From an uncultured Dysosmobacter sp. (GTDB taxonomy: Bacteria > Bacillota > Clostridia > Oscillospirales > Oscillospiraceae), in NCBI GenBank assembly GCA_934597465.1, contig CAKTSC010000019.1:1-12645 (forward strand): a stretch of 12,645 nt of DNA, read 5' to 3'. A program made the translations under genes and the position numbers. The notes beneath the pieces are model-generated. The model was not told the origin of the DNA. It saw nothing but the letters and a program-made list of their open reading frames with translations, and did no database searches. How positions within the stretch are numbered: the first letter of the stretch is position 1; every line of letters starts with the position of its first letter. Below are positions 1-6,396 of this stretch, one piece after another.

Positions 1-642
1 GACCCAGTCCTGCAGGGGGGTGCCGTCCTCCACCACCAGGGTGAGGATGCCGATATACTCCGGGTTCATGGCGTTCAGGGCCCTGGCGGTATCCACAGCG
101 TGGGCCTCCATCAGCTCCGGGCCGCCGAGACCCGTGATGGCGGTGACGGAGAGGCCGATGCCGTTGCGCTTCACCTTCCGGCCGCACTCCACGATCTCGG
201 CGGAGGTGTGGCCCTTGCGCATGAGCTTCAACACGTCATCGCAGCCGGACTCCAGCCCCATGTAGAGGAGGGTCAGGCCCTTGTCCCGCAGGAGCTGGAG
301 CTCCTCGTCCGTCCGGATCTGGAGGGAGGAGGGAGAAGCGTAGCTGCTGACCCGCTCGCACTCCGGGAAGAGCTCCCGGATGGTATCCAGGATGGTGACA
401 AGGTCGCTGACCTTGCGGATCAGGGCGTCGCCGTCCGCCAGGAAGATCCGGCCCACATTGCGGTAGTACTGCCGGGCCAGGTGGAAGTCCTCCAGCACCT
501 CGGCCAGGGGGCGGAGGGCGAAGCGCTTCTCCTTATACATGCCGCAGAAGGCGCAGGTATTGTGGCTGCAGCCGTAGGTCACCTGGACGATGAGGCTGTA
601 AGCCTCAGAGGGGGGACGGTAAACGCTGCCGTAGTATCTCAT
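1..642 (-). CDS. Radical SAM protein, C-terminus cut by window edge
   Basis: The 214 visible residues form the N-terminal part of a radical SAM enzyme. The cluster motif is C25-x4-C30-x2-C33 inside TYGCSHNTCAFCGMY, instead of the usual CX3CX2C. GLESG with a following VL (around residues 136-144) fits the SAM-contacting strand of the fold. There is no B12-binding domain at the N-terminus. From the family, the protein should cleave S-adenosylmethionine reductively with a [4Fe-4S] cluster; the substrate cannot be told. The ATG at 640-642 overlaps the stop of the upstream aminotransferase as ATGA, and a GGAGGAG site lies 8 nt before it inside that gene, so translation is probably coupled. The reading frame is open to base 1, and the C-terminal part lies outside the window. 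Confidence 0.88.
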   Translation of the reverse strand, partial: MRYYGSVYRPPSEAYSLIVQVTYGCSHNTCAFCGMYKEKRFALRPLAEVLEDFHLARQYYRNVGRIFLADGDALIRKVSDLVTILDTIRELFPECERVSSYASPSSLQIRTDEELQLLRDKGLTLLYMGLESGCDDVLKLMRKGHTSAEIVECGRKVKRNGIGLSVTAITGLGGPELMEAHAVDTARALNAMNPEYIGILTLVVEDGTPLQDWV

Positions 643-1922
643 TTCAGGTACTCCTCCAATGCGGAAAGTTTCAGACAGGTGCACAGCACCTGGATGGCCT
701 GCTCCAGCTCCTCCACCGGGGGCAGGGAGGGCGCGATGCGGAGATTGCTGTCCCGGGGATCCTTGCCGTAGGGAAAGGTGGCCCCGGCGCCGGTCATGGT
801 AACGCCCGCCTCCCTGCACAGCTCCCAGGTGCGCCGGGCGGTGCCGGGCATGGCGTCCAGGGAGATGAAGTAGCCGCCCTTGGGGTGCGTCCAGCTGGCG
901 ATGCCAAGAGGCGCGATCTCCCGGTCAAGGGCATCCGTCACGGCCCGGAACTTGGGAGCCAGGATGGCCGCATGGCGGCGCATCAGGGCCAGGGTGTTGG
1001 CCTTATCCTTCAGGTAGAGGACGTGACGCTGCTGGTTGACCTTATCGAAGCTGATGGCCTGCACGCCGATGAGCTTCTCCATGTAGGCAAGGTTCGCCTC
1101 CGAGCAGGCGAAGCAGGAGATACCCGCGCCGGGCAGCGTCACCTTGGAGGTGGAGGCGAACTCGAAGACCATGTCGGCATTGCCGTACTTCTCGCACTCC
1201 GAGAGGATGTCCGGAAAGGGCAGGTAGTCCCCCTCCAGCTCGTGGATGCAGTAGGCGTTGTCCCACATAAGGAGGAAGTCCGGCGCGGCGGGCTTCAGGG
1301 CGGCGATGCGGCGGATGGTCTCCTCTGAGTAGACATAACCCTGAGGGTTGGAGTACTTGGGCACACACCACATGCCCTTGACCTTGGGATCCCGCACGGC
1401 GGCCTCCACAGCGTCCATGTCCGGGCCGCCGGGGGTCATGGGGATGGTGATGAGCTCAAAGCCGAAGGATTCCGTGATCTTGAAGTGGCGGTCATAGCCG
1501 GGGGCGGGACAGAGCCACTTGAGGCCCTCCTCTCTGCACCAGGGCTTCTCCGAGTGCAGCAGGCCGTGGGTCACGGCCTTGCTGACGGTGTCGTACATCA
1601 GCTGAAGGCTGGCATTGCCCGCCGCGAAGACCTGGCTCTCCCGGCAGTCCAGGAGCTCGGCGAAGAGCCGCCGGGCGGCGGGAAGGCCGGGGAGCTCGCC
1701 GTAGTTGCGGCAGTCGATGCCGTCAGAGACGAAATCCTCCGGGCTCCGGAAAACGTCAAAAATGCCGTTTACCATGTCAAGCTGCGCCTTTCCGGGCTTG
1801 CCCCGGGCCATGTTCAGCTGCAGGCCCTTGGCCTGCAGGGCCCCGTATTCCGCCCGGACGGCGGCCAGCTCCGCCTCCAGCTCCGGCCGGGTGAGGCTCC
1901 GGTACTCTTTCTGCGTGCTCAT
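639..1922 (-). CDS. Pyridoxal-phosphate aminotransferase, aspartate aminotransferase-like (class Ic type)
   Basis: A complete 427-residue fold-type I PLP enzyme. The likely Schiff-base lysine is K260 in FASTSKVTLPGAG. Cofactor contacts are visible as N192 in YSNPQG and D221/Y224 in MWDNAY, and a C-terminal NLRIAPSLPP supplies the arginine expected to hold the substrate carboxylate. Length and motif wording match the Asp_aminotransf family (Pfam PF12897), whose characterised members transfer the amino group of aspartate to 2-oxoglutarate, so aspartate aminotransferase activity is the best guess, in the cytosol. Substrate specificity is inferred from family only. The ATG at 1920-1922 has AAAGGA about 9 nt upstream and lies 36 nt from the -10 of a good promoter (1958-1986). 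It is the first gene of an operon with the radical SAM gene. Confidence 0.88.
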   Translation of the reverse strand: MSTQKEYRSLTRPELEAELAAVRAEYGALQAKGLQLNMARGKPGKAQLDMVNGIFDVFRSPEDFVSDGIDCRNYGELPGLPAARRLFAELLDCRESQVFAAGNASLQLMYDTVSKAVTHGLLHSEKPWCREEGLKWLCPAPGYDRHFKITESFGFELITIPMTPGGPDMDAVEAAVRDPKVKGMWCVPKYSNPQGYVYSEETIRRIAALKPAAPDFLLMWDNAYCIHELEGDYLPFPDILSECEKYGNADMVFEFASTSKVTLPGAGISCFACSEANLAYMEKLIGVQAISFDKVNQQRHVLYLKDKANTLALMRRHAAILAPKFRAVTDALDREIAPLGIASWTHPKGGYFISLDAMPGTARRTWELCREAGVTMTGAGATFPYGKDPRDSNLRIAPSLPPVEELEQAIQVLCTCLKLSALEEYLK

Positions 1923-1957
1923 CGCATTTCATCCTTTCGATTTTTTATGATTTTTAA

Positions 1958-1986
1958 AGTATAACCGTTTTCTTTTCCCCTGACAA
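1958..1986 (-). promoter_or_regulatory. Sigma-A-type promoter of the aminotransferase/radical SAM operon
   Basis: On the minus strand TTGTCA (1981-1986) and TATACT (1958-1963) are separated by exactly 17 bp. Both hexamers differ from consensus at one position. The expected start site near 1951 gives a leader of about 30 nt before the aminotransferase ATG. Confidence 0.72.
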
Positions 1987-2015
1987 GGTGCAATTTGCTG
2001 AAATCTGACCCGACG

Positions 2016-2070
2016 TTCGGGGAAAATATATTTGGGGGAATTTTCCCGAAAATCGGGGAAAGTTTTCCCC
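2016..2070. repeat. Cluster of inverted GGGGAAA / TTTTCCCC elements in the divergent intergenic region
   Basis: TTCGGGGAAAAT (2016-2027) is mirrored by ATTTTCCCGAA (2040-2050), with one extra G in the left arm. Immediately after comes GGGGAAAGTTTTCCCC (2055-2070), an almost perfect palindrome. A further GGGGGAA (2034-2040) lies inside the first element. The cluster sits between the aminotransferase promoter and the metallopeptidase gene, where an operator or a leader hairpin could act on either gene. No regulator is identifiable. Confidence 0.6.
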
Positions 2071-2091
2071 AAAGGGAGAAAAAACGCCCCC

Positions 2092-2120
2092 TTGCGCCTG
2101 CCCCTTTCCTCCGCTATACT
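2092..2120 (+). promoter_or_regulatory. Possible promoter of the metallopeptidase gene, close to its start codon
   Basis: TATACT (2115-2120) is a good -10 box; TTGCGC (2092-2097), 17 bp upstream, is a weak -35. The predicted start site is at about 2127, the first base of the ATG, so a transcript from here would be leaderless. A second possible promoter upstream is CTGACC (2005-2010), 16 bp, TATATT (2027-2032), which would put the GGGGAAA repeats in the leader. I cannot choose between them. Confidence 0.35.
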
Positions 2121-2126
2121 GAGGGC

Positions 2127-2657
2127 ATGATGGACTATGAGATCATTCGCTCCCGCCGGAAGACCCTGGCGCTGGAGATCACACGGGAGGGCCGCCTGCG
2201 GGTGCGCGCTCCGCTGCGGACACCGGACGCCGCCATCCAGGCCTTCGTCCAGGCCCATGAGGACTGGGCGCGCAAGCACGTGGCCAAGGCGAAGGCCCGC
2301 TACGCCGCCTCGCCCCCGCCCCAGTCCCGGGAGGACATCGCCGCCCTGAAGGAGCGTGCCTGCGCCGTCCTGCCGGGGAAGACGGCCCGCTACGGGGCCA
2401 TCCTGGGGCTGCAGCCCTCCGCCATCCGGATCACGGAGGCCAGGCACCGTTACGGCAGCTGCAGCAGCCGGAAGGTGATCACATTCTCCTGCTTCCTGAT
2501 GCTCTGCCCGGAGGAGACTATCGACTATGTGGTGGTGCATGAGCTCTGCCACCTCCGCCACATGGATCACAGCCCGGCCTTCTATGAGCTGCTGGCCTCC
2601 GTGCTGCCGGATCACCGGGAGCGGCGGGCGCTCCTGCGGATGCCCCGGGAGGAGTAA
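2127..2657 (+). CDS. YgjP-like (DUF45 / M48-type) zinc metallopeptidase-domain protein
   Basis: The 176-residue protein carries the zinc motif H138-E139-L-C-H142 followed by H148 in DHSPAFYE, the pattern of the YgjP-like metallopeptidase family (Pfam PF01863). The opening IIRSRRKTLALEI with RVRAPL, and the RYGSCSS segment before the active site, are also typical of that family and fix the N-terminus. Length is a little below the usual 200-240. Members are presumed zinc peptidases; physiological substrates are largely unknown. ATG codons at 2127 and 2130 are in tandem; GAGGG at 2121-2125 is too close to the first and only 4 nt from the second, so the start is weakly served by a ribosome site or the message is leaderless. 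A GNAT gene follows after 63 nt. Confidence 0.82.
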   Translation: MMDYEIIRSRRKTLALEITREGRLRVRAPLRTPDAAIQAFVQAHEDWARKHVAKAKARYAASPPPQSREDIAALKERACAVLPGKTARYGAILGLQPSAIRITEARHRYGSCSSRKVITFSCFLMLCPEETIDYVVVHELCHLRHMDHSPAFYELLASVLPDHRERRALLRMPREE

Positions 2658-2720
2658 AGGGCCGCTTTCCGGCGCCAGGCCGTCTGCTGGAGAGCCGCGG
2701 CGCGAAGAGAGAAAAAAGCC

Positions 2721-3203
2721 ATGCGGAAAATCGAGATCCGGCCATACTGCGGGGCCTGTGGCCGGAAGATCCGCGCTTTGACCCTGGGCATCCGGAATGG
2801 GGAGGCCGGGATCGGCCTGTCCCTGCGGGAGCAGCCCGGCCTGCTGGATATCCACCGGGCTTACCAGGAAACGGGCGGCGAGTTCTGGCTGGCGCTGTCA
2901 GACGGCCGGGTGATCGGAACCATCGGCCTGCGGATGGAGCCGGAGCACTGTGCCATCCTGAAAAAATTCTTCGTGGACGCGGCGCACCGCTCCCAGGGCG
3001 TGGGAGGGGCGCTCTACCGGGAGCTCCTTGCGTTTGCACGGGCCGCCCGGGTGGAGCACATCCTACTGGATACCCCATCAGTGGCCCATGCCGCGCACCG
3101 TTTCTATGAGCGGGCCGGATTCCGCCCCATCCCCCGGGAGGCGCTTCCCATTCCGTATACCTACCCTGACCGGAACTGCATCCTCTATCAGTTAGACCTG
3201 TGA
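2721..3203 (+). CDS. GNAT-family N-acetyltransferase
   Basis: A 160-residue protein with the GNAT fold. The acetyl-CoA pyrophosphate loop is RSQGVGGALY (residues 90-99), preceded by the beta4 strand KKFFVDAAHR. The C-terminal part has LLDTPSVAHAAHRFYERAGF, the usual last helix and strand carrying the catalytic tyrosine region. The N-terminal pattern IRPY... TLGIRNGE... is that of a common single-domain acetyltransferase group in Firmicutes, so the ATG at 2721 is accepted although its ribosome site (GAAGAGAG) is poor and distant. The acceptor substrate is not predictable. It lies 63 nt after the metallopeptidase and may be cotranscribed. A strong hairpin follows the stop codon. Confidence 0.85.
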   Translation: MRKIEIRPYCGACGRKIRALTLGIRNGEAGIGLSLREQPGLLDIHRAYQETGGEFWLALSDGRVIGTIGLRMEPEHCAILKKFFVDAAHRSQGVGGALYRELLAFARAARVEHILLDTPSVAHAAHRFYERAGFRPIPREALPIPYTYPDRNCILYQLDL

Positions 3204-3207
3204 GCTT

Positions 3208-3240
3208 CCGCTGCCGCCCTGTTCCTCTGGGCGGCAGCGG
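3208..3240 (+). repeat. Perfect 12-bp hairpin between the GNAT gene and the next gene
   Basis: CCGCTGCCGCCC (3208-3219) and GGGCGGCAGCGG (3229-3240) pair perfectly around a 9-nt loop, 5 bp after the GNAT stop. What follows is ATAAGAAAGG with no U-run on either strand, so it is not a standard intrinsic terminator. It may stabilise the upstream message or give partial termination. The ribosome site of the next gene begins 6 nt after it. Confidence 0.7.
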
Positions 3241-3258
3241 ATAAGAAAGGAGCGGACA

Positions 3259-3720
3259 GTGGATGAGCGGATCATTCTGCGGGCCGCTGTGCTGGAGGGC
3301 TGGAATGTGACTTCAGCCTATCTCCATCTCTGCGGCTGGGACGCCATCACGTCTACGGGGGAGCTCACGGCCCACTTTGGCCGGGAAATGCTGCTGCGGC
3401 AGCTCTTCCGGGAGCCGCCGGAGCTCTCCTGGGAGGAGCTGGCGGCGGACTACCAGGAGGCGGAGGCCGGCCGGGAGGGCCGGGGGCTCTTCCTGCCTGC
3501 CTTCCGGGCGGACGAGGAGCACGCCGTCTCCCTCAACCGGCACATCACCCTTCACCGGCTGGTGAAGTGGGAGCCGCCCTACGGGGATTTCGTGCCCTGG
3601 TACGATCAGTACGGCCGGCGCTGCCCGGGGGACGCCGGGTGGTTTTCCCCGGAGGAGATCCTGGCGGATCTTCTCGGGCTTCCCAGCATTGCGTTTTGGA
3701 AGAAATACCGGGGATTCTGA
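3259..3720 (+). CDS. Protein of unknown function, 153 residues
   Basis: I do not recognise this protein. It is soluble, acidic and rich in aromatic residues, without signal peptide, membrane segment or cysteine cluster. Visible blocks are an opening IILRAAVLEGWN, a glutamate-rich helix-like middle (about residues 50-75), then HITLHRLVKWEPPYGDFVPWYDQYGR and a helical end FSPEEILADLLGLPSIAFWKK. The start is GTG at 3259, chosen because AAGGAG (3247-3252) lies 6 nt upstream; the nearby ATG at 3263 is in another frame. The strong ribosome site, uniform codon use and a terminator right after the stop argue that it is a real gene. It may be expressed with the two upstream plus-strand genes if the hairpin at 3208-3240 is read through. 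Confidence 0.72.
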   Translation: MDERIILRAAVLEGWNVTSAYLHLCGWDAITSTGELTAHFGREMLLRQLFREPPELSWEELAADYQEAEAGREGRGLFLPAFRADEEHAVSLNRHITLHRLVKWEPPYGDFVPWYDQYGRRCPGDAGWFSPEEILADLLGLPSIAFWKKYRGF

Positions 3721-3730
3721 AGGATCCGAA

Positions 3731-3759
3731 AAACCGCCGCCCTCAACGGGCGGCGGTTT
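3731..3759. terminator. Bidirectional intrinsic terminator between convergent genes
   Basis: AAACCGCCGCCC (3731-3742), loop TCAAC, GGGCGGCGGTTT (3748-3759) form a 12-bp stem. Read on the minus strand it ends in GGTTTTTCGG, a proper U-run after the deacylase gene; on the plus strand it ends in GGTTTCCGTTT. It starts 10 bp after the stop of the unknown plus-strand gene and 4 bp from the stop of the minus-strand gene. Confidence 0.85.
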
Positions 3760-3763
3760 CCGT

Positions 3764-4252
3764 TTACAGCTCCGTCAGCTCCACCGGATTCCCGTGATCC
3801 CGGAGAAGGCGGAGGAGGTCTTCGGTCTTCAGGAAAAGGGTGGCGGTATTCTCGTTGGGGTGGACGCCCACCAGGCCCGGGGGCTCCCGGAAGGCGGCGT
3901 CCAGATAGACCCGCACCCGGCGCTCCTCGTCGTTGAGGATGCCGAGAGGCGTCACGTGGCCGGGGAGGAGGCCCAAGATGTCCCGGAGCTCCTCCGGCGA
4001 GGCGAAGCGGAGGGGCCGCGTGCCGTGCCGCTGGCGGAAGGCCTTGAGATCCACCCGCTTCTCCCCCTTCACGGTGATGAGGCAGTAATCCCGCTTCCTC
4101 TCATCCCGGACAAAGAGGTTTTTGGCGTCGGCCTCCGGGTACGGGAGGGCGATATGGGACATCTCCTCCATGTTGTAGGCCGCCGGGTGCTCCACGCACT
4201 CATACTCGATGCCCTGCTCCCGCAGGAAGCGGTAAACGCCCTGCTTGTCCAT
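3764..4252 (-). CDS. ProX/YbaK-type prolyl-tRNA editing deacylase
   Basis: A 162-residue, single-domain YbaK/ProX protein. Motifs in order: VEHPAAYNMEEM (20-31), AKNLFVRDERKRDYCLI (43-59) with the K44-N45 pair used by this family at the active site, LGLLPGHVTPLGILND (93-108), and GVHPNENTATLFL (129-141). These match free-standing editing enzymes of the ProXp-ala/PrdX group, which remove alanine wrongly loaded on tRNA-Pro. This is cytosolic proofreading, in trans to prolyl-tRNA synthetase. The assignment to the alanine-specific subgroup is by motif resemblance only. The ATG (4250-4252) shares one base with the TGA of pepD, so the two are almost certainly one operon with coupled translation. 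The N-terminal extension possible in this frame overlaps pepD and was not used. Confidence 0.87.
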   Translation of the reverse strand: MDKQGVYRFLREQGIEYECVEHPAAYNMEEMSHIALPYPEADAKNLFVRDERKRDYCLITVKGEKRVDLKAFRQRHGTRPLRFASPEELRDILGLLPGHVTPLGILNDEERRVRVYLDAAFREPPGLVGVHPNENTATLFLKTEDLLRLLRDHGNPVELTEL

Positions 4253-5685
4253 CACCTGGCGCGGCGGAGGACTTCCGTGACGAAGGCCCAGATCCGCTGG
4301 ACGGAGGGGATGCTCAGGCGCTCCCGGGGGGTGTGGATATCCTCCATGTCCGGGCCGATGGAGACGCAGTCCAGCCCCGGCAGCTTGCCGGAGAGGAGAC
4401 CGCACTCAAGGCCCGCGTGGATGACCTCGATCCGGGGCTCCGCGCTGTACTGCTCCCGGTAGATCTCCGCCATGAGATCCCGCAGGGGGGATTCCGCCCG
4501 GTACTCCCAGGCGGGGTAGTCGCCGCTGACCTCAGTGTGGCCGCCCAGGGCCTCCGTGAGGGTCTCCAGGCGGCGGCGCATCATCTCCTTCTGGCTGGCG
4601 ATGCTGCTGCGCAGGCAGAAGGAGGCCTCCATGGCGTCCTCGACCGTTGTGAGGATGCCGAGATTGAGGGAGGTCTGGGGCAGGCCGGGGACATCCCGGC
4701 TCATCTCCTGCACGCCGTTGGGGGCGCAGGCAAGGAGGCAGAGACAGTGGGCGGTGCTGTCCTTATCCATGGGCAGGAAGTCCGGCTCACAGGGGACGGC
4801 GGTGACGGTGACATCCGGATCCGCCGCCCGGTACTCATGGCGGAGCTGGGCCCCGAAGGCCGCGGCGATGTCGCTGAGCTCCGTTCCGGCGGGAACGGCC
4901 ACCTGCGCCTCCGCCAGGGCGGGGATGGCGTTGTCCTTGAGGCCGCCCCGGGCCAGGATCAGGCGGAGCTCGGTCTGCCGGGCCACCTCGCTCAGGAGAC
5001 GGCCCAGGAGCATAGAGGCGTTGGCCCGGCCCCGGTCGATGCACTCGCCGGAGTGGCCGCCCCGCAGGCCGCTGACGGTGAGACGCCAGGTACCGCCCTC
5101 CCAGGGCTCCCGCTGGAGGGGCAGGACGCAGTGGGTGCGGTTGCCCCCGGCGCAGCCCACGGTGAAGATGCCCTCGCTCTCGGAGTCCAGGTTCAGCAGG
5201 CGGCGGCCCGCAAGATCGGAGGCGTCCAGGCCCTCGGCTCCCAGCATACCGATCTCCTCGTCGGCGGTGATGAGGACTTCCAGGGCCGGGTGGGGCAGGC
5301 TGCCGTCATCCAGGATGGCCAGGGCCATGGCCACGGCGATGCCGTCGTCCCCGCCGAGAGTGGTGCCGTCGGCCCAGACCCAGTTTCCGTCGCAGCGGAG
5401 ATCCAGGCCCTCCCGGGTCATGTCCTTTCCGCAGCCGGGATCCTTCTCGCAGACCATGTCCAGGTGGCCCTGAAGGATCAGGGCGGGGGCGCTCTCATAG
5501 CCGGGGGAGGCAGGCTTGCGGATCACCACGTTGTCGTGTTCGTCCCGGCGGCAGGCAAGGCCCCGCTCCCGGGCGAAGGAGACGCACCAGTCTGCCACCG
5601 CCCGGGTGTTCCCGGAGCCGTGGGGAATGGCGCAGAGGGCCTCAAACCAATGAAAAACCGCCTGGGGCTGCAGATGTTCCAGCAT
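4252..5685 (-). CDS. pepD: Aminoacyl-histidine dipeptidase (M20 family)
   Basis: A 477-residue M20 metallopeptidase of the PepD (carnosinase-like Xaa-His dipeptidase) type. The two-zinc site is visible in order: H74 and D76 in QGHLDMV, bridging D113 in LGGDDG, general base E143 with E144 in ADEEIG, D167 in LNLDSE, and a late histidine (H451 in EDIHTPRE, with H423 in VIHAGLECG). PIPHGSGN-like CAIPHGSGN at 19-26 is also typical. It hydrolyses small peptides in the cytosol, classically beta-alanyl- or aminoacyl-histidine. The ATG at 5683-5685 is chosen because GGAAAGGA lies about 9 nt upstream and the product then begins as in the family; a longer in-frame version adds 37 low-complexity residues. 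A small hairpin (5702-5720) ends next to the ribosome site. Confidence 0.9.
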   Translation of the reverse strand: MLEHLQPQAVFHWFEALCAIPHGSGNTRAVADWCVSFARERGLACRRDEHDNVVIRKPASPGYESAPALILQGHLDMVCEKDPGCGKDMTREGLDLRCDGNWVWADGTTLGGDDGIAVAMALAILDDGSLPHPALEVLITADEEIGMLGAEGLDASDLAGRRLLNLDSESEGIFTVGCAGGNRTHCVLPLQREPWEGGTWRLTVSGLRGGHSGECIDRGRANASMLLGRLLSEVARQTELRLILARGGLKDNAIPALAEAQVAVPAGTELSDIAAAFGAQLRHEYRAADPDVTVTAVPCEPDFLPMDKDSTAHCLCLLACAPNGVQEMSRDVPGLPQTSLNLGILTTVEDAMEASFCLRSSIASQKEMMRRRLETLTEALGGHTEVSGDYPAWEYRAESPLRDLMAEIYREQYSAEPRIEVIHAGLECGLLSGKLPGLDCVSIGPDMEDIHTPRERLSIPSVQRIWAFVTEVLRRAR

Positions 5686-5701
5686 TACGATCCATCCTTT
5701 C

Positions 5702-5720
5702 CGCGGGGAAGCGCCCCGCG
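5702..5720 (-). repeat. Hairpin directly before the pepD ribosome site
   Basis: CGCGGGG (5702-5708) and CCCCGCG (5714-5720) pair perfectly around 5 nt. On the minus strand the hairpin ends immediately before GAAAGGATGG, the pepD Shine-Dalgarno region. It could influence ribosome access; that is inference. Confidence 0.55.
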
Positions 5721-5730
5721 ACGGTATTTG

Positions 5731-5785
5731 AAAAAAGTTCCCTCGGCGGGCAGGGGCGGGTGTTCCGGCCCCTGTCAGCCGAGGG
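5731..5785 (-). terminator. Intrinsic terminator after mogA (end of the mod unit)
   Basis: On the minus strand CCCTCGGC pairs with GCCGAGGG and CAGGGGC with GCCCCTG, with a 3x3 internal loop between the stems, followed by AAC and TTTTTT (5731-5736). This is a strong intrinsic terminator 40 bp after the mogA stop. A possible promoter (5787-5815) lies between mogA and the hairpin, so an attenuator role in front of pepD is also conceivable. Confidence 0.8.
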
Positions 5786-5786
5786 T

Positions 5787-5815
5787 ATCTTACCACAGTT
5801 TTTCGGGGATTTCCA
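5787..5815 (-). promoter_or_regulatory. Possible pepD promoter just upstream of the terminator hairpin
   Basis: On the minus strand TGGAAA (5810-5815), 17 bp, TAAGAT (5787-5792), the latter preceded by TG one base upstream (extended -10). Each hexamer matches consensus at four positions. A transcript from here would begin at the hairpin with its U-run. No better pepD promoter is visible. Confidence 0.3.
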
Positions 5816-5824
5816 GTCCCCTTC

Positions 5825-6322
5825 TCAGTCCGGGAGTTTGGCGCAGTCCGCCGGGCGGCCGGAGAGCATCTCCAGCCCGTGGGAGAGGGCGGGCAGCACG
5901 GCCTCCAGATTCTCCCGGGCGGCTTTTGGGGAGCCGGGGAGGTTCACGATGAGGCTGCCGCCCCGGATGCCCGCCTGGGCCCGGGAGAGCATGGCCCGGG
6001 GCGTCACCCGGAGGGAGGCATAGCGCATGGCCTCCGGGATGCCGGGGGTCAGGCGGCGGCAGACGGCGAGGGTGGCCTCCGGGGTCACGTCCCGGGGGGC
6101 GAAGCCGGTGCCGCCGGTGGTGACGATGAGGGGGCAGTTGCCCCCGTCCGCCAGGCGGATGAGGGCGGCTTCGATCTGGAGCTGCTCGTCCGGCACCAGG
6201 ACGGTCTCCGTCACGGTGTAGCCGGCGGTCTCCAGGAGCTTGGCCACCAGCGGGCCGCCCTCGTCGGGGCGGAGACCCTGGAAGCAGCGGTCGGAGACGG
6301 TGACAACGGCGGCGTTGGGCAT
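5825..6322 (-). CDS. mogA: Molybdopterin adenylyltransferase (MogA/MoaB family)
   Basis: A 165-residue single-domain MoCF_biosynth protein. VTVSDRC (8-13 region), the nucleotide/pterin loop TTGGTGFAPRDVTPEAT (68-84), where the aspartate pair region contacts Mg-ATP, PEAMR (96-100), SRAQAGIRGGSLIVNLPGSP (113-132) are the family landmarks in the expected order. It adenylates molybdopterin to give the adenylyl form ready for metal insertion. The start is ATG at 6320-6322, with a near-perfect AAGGAGGA 7 nt upstream; an in-frame extension of 26 proline-rich residues has no such site. The gene begins 74 nt after modC on the same strand and is followed by a strong terminator, so it appears to be the last gene of the molybdate transport unit. 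MogA and MoaB cannot be separated from sequence alone. Confidence 0.92.
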   Translation of the reverse strand: MPNAAVVTVSDRCFQGLRPDEGGPLVAKLLETAGYTVTETVLVPDEQLQIEAALIRLADGGNCPLIVTTGGTGFAPRDVTPEATLAVCRRLTPGIPEAMRYASLRVTPRAMLSRAQAGIRGGSLIVNLPGSPKAARENLEAVLPALSHGLEMLSGRPADCAKLPD

Positions 6323-6396
6323 GGGGGTTCCTCCTTTTTGGGTGGGTTTTGGGGACGGGGCGGGGGACGGGCCGATGCGGGCATCGATCCCTGCCG

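Noticed and set aside
1929..2855. 308-codon minus-strand frame opposite the YgjP-like gene
   Set aside because: It crosses the intergenic region and the plus-strand zinc-peptidase gene, and has low-complexity proline- and glycine-rich content.
5805..5821. GGGGATTTCCAGTCCCC dyad near the mogA stop, resembling the GGGGAAA elements at 2055-2070
   Set aside because: Only 5-bp arms and a different core; the likeness is probably due to base composition.
4333..5952. 539-codon open frame on the plus strand opposite pepD
   Set aside because: It mirrors pepD codons, has low-complexity Gly/Ala/Val-rich content, no family motif and no ribosome site. Long antisense frames are expected where third positions are nearly all G or C.
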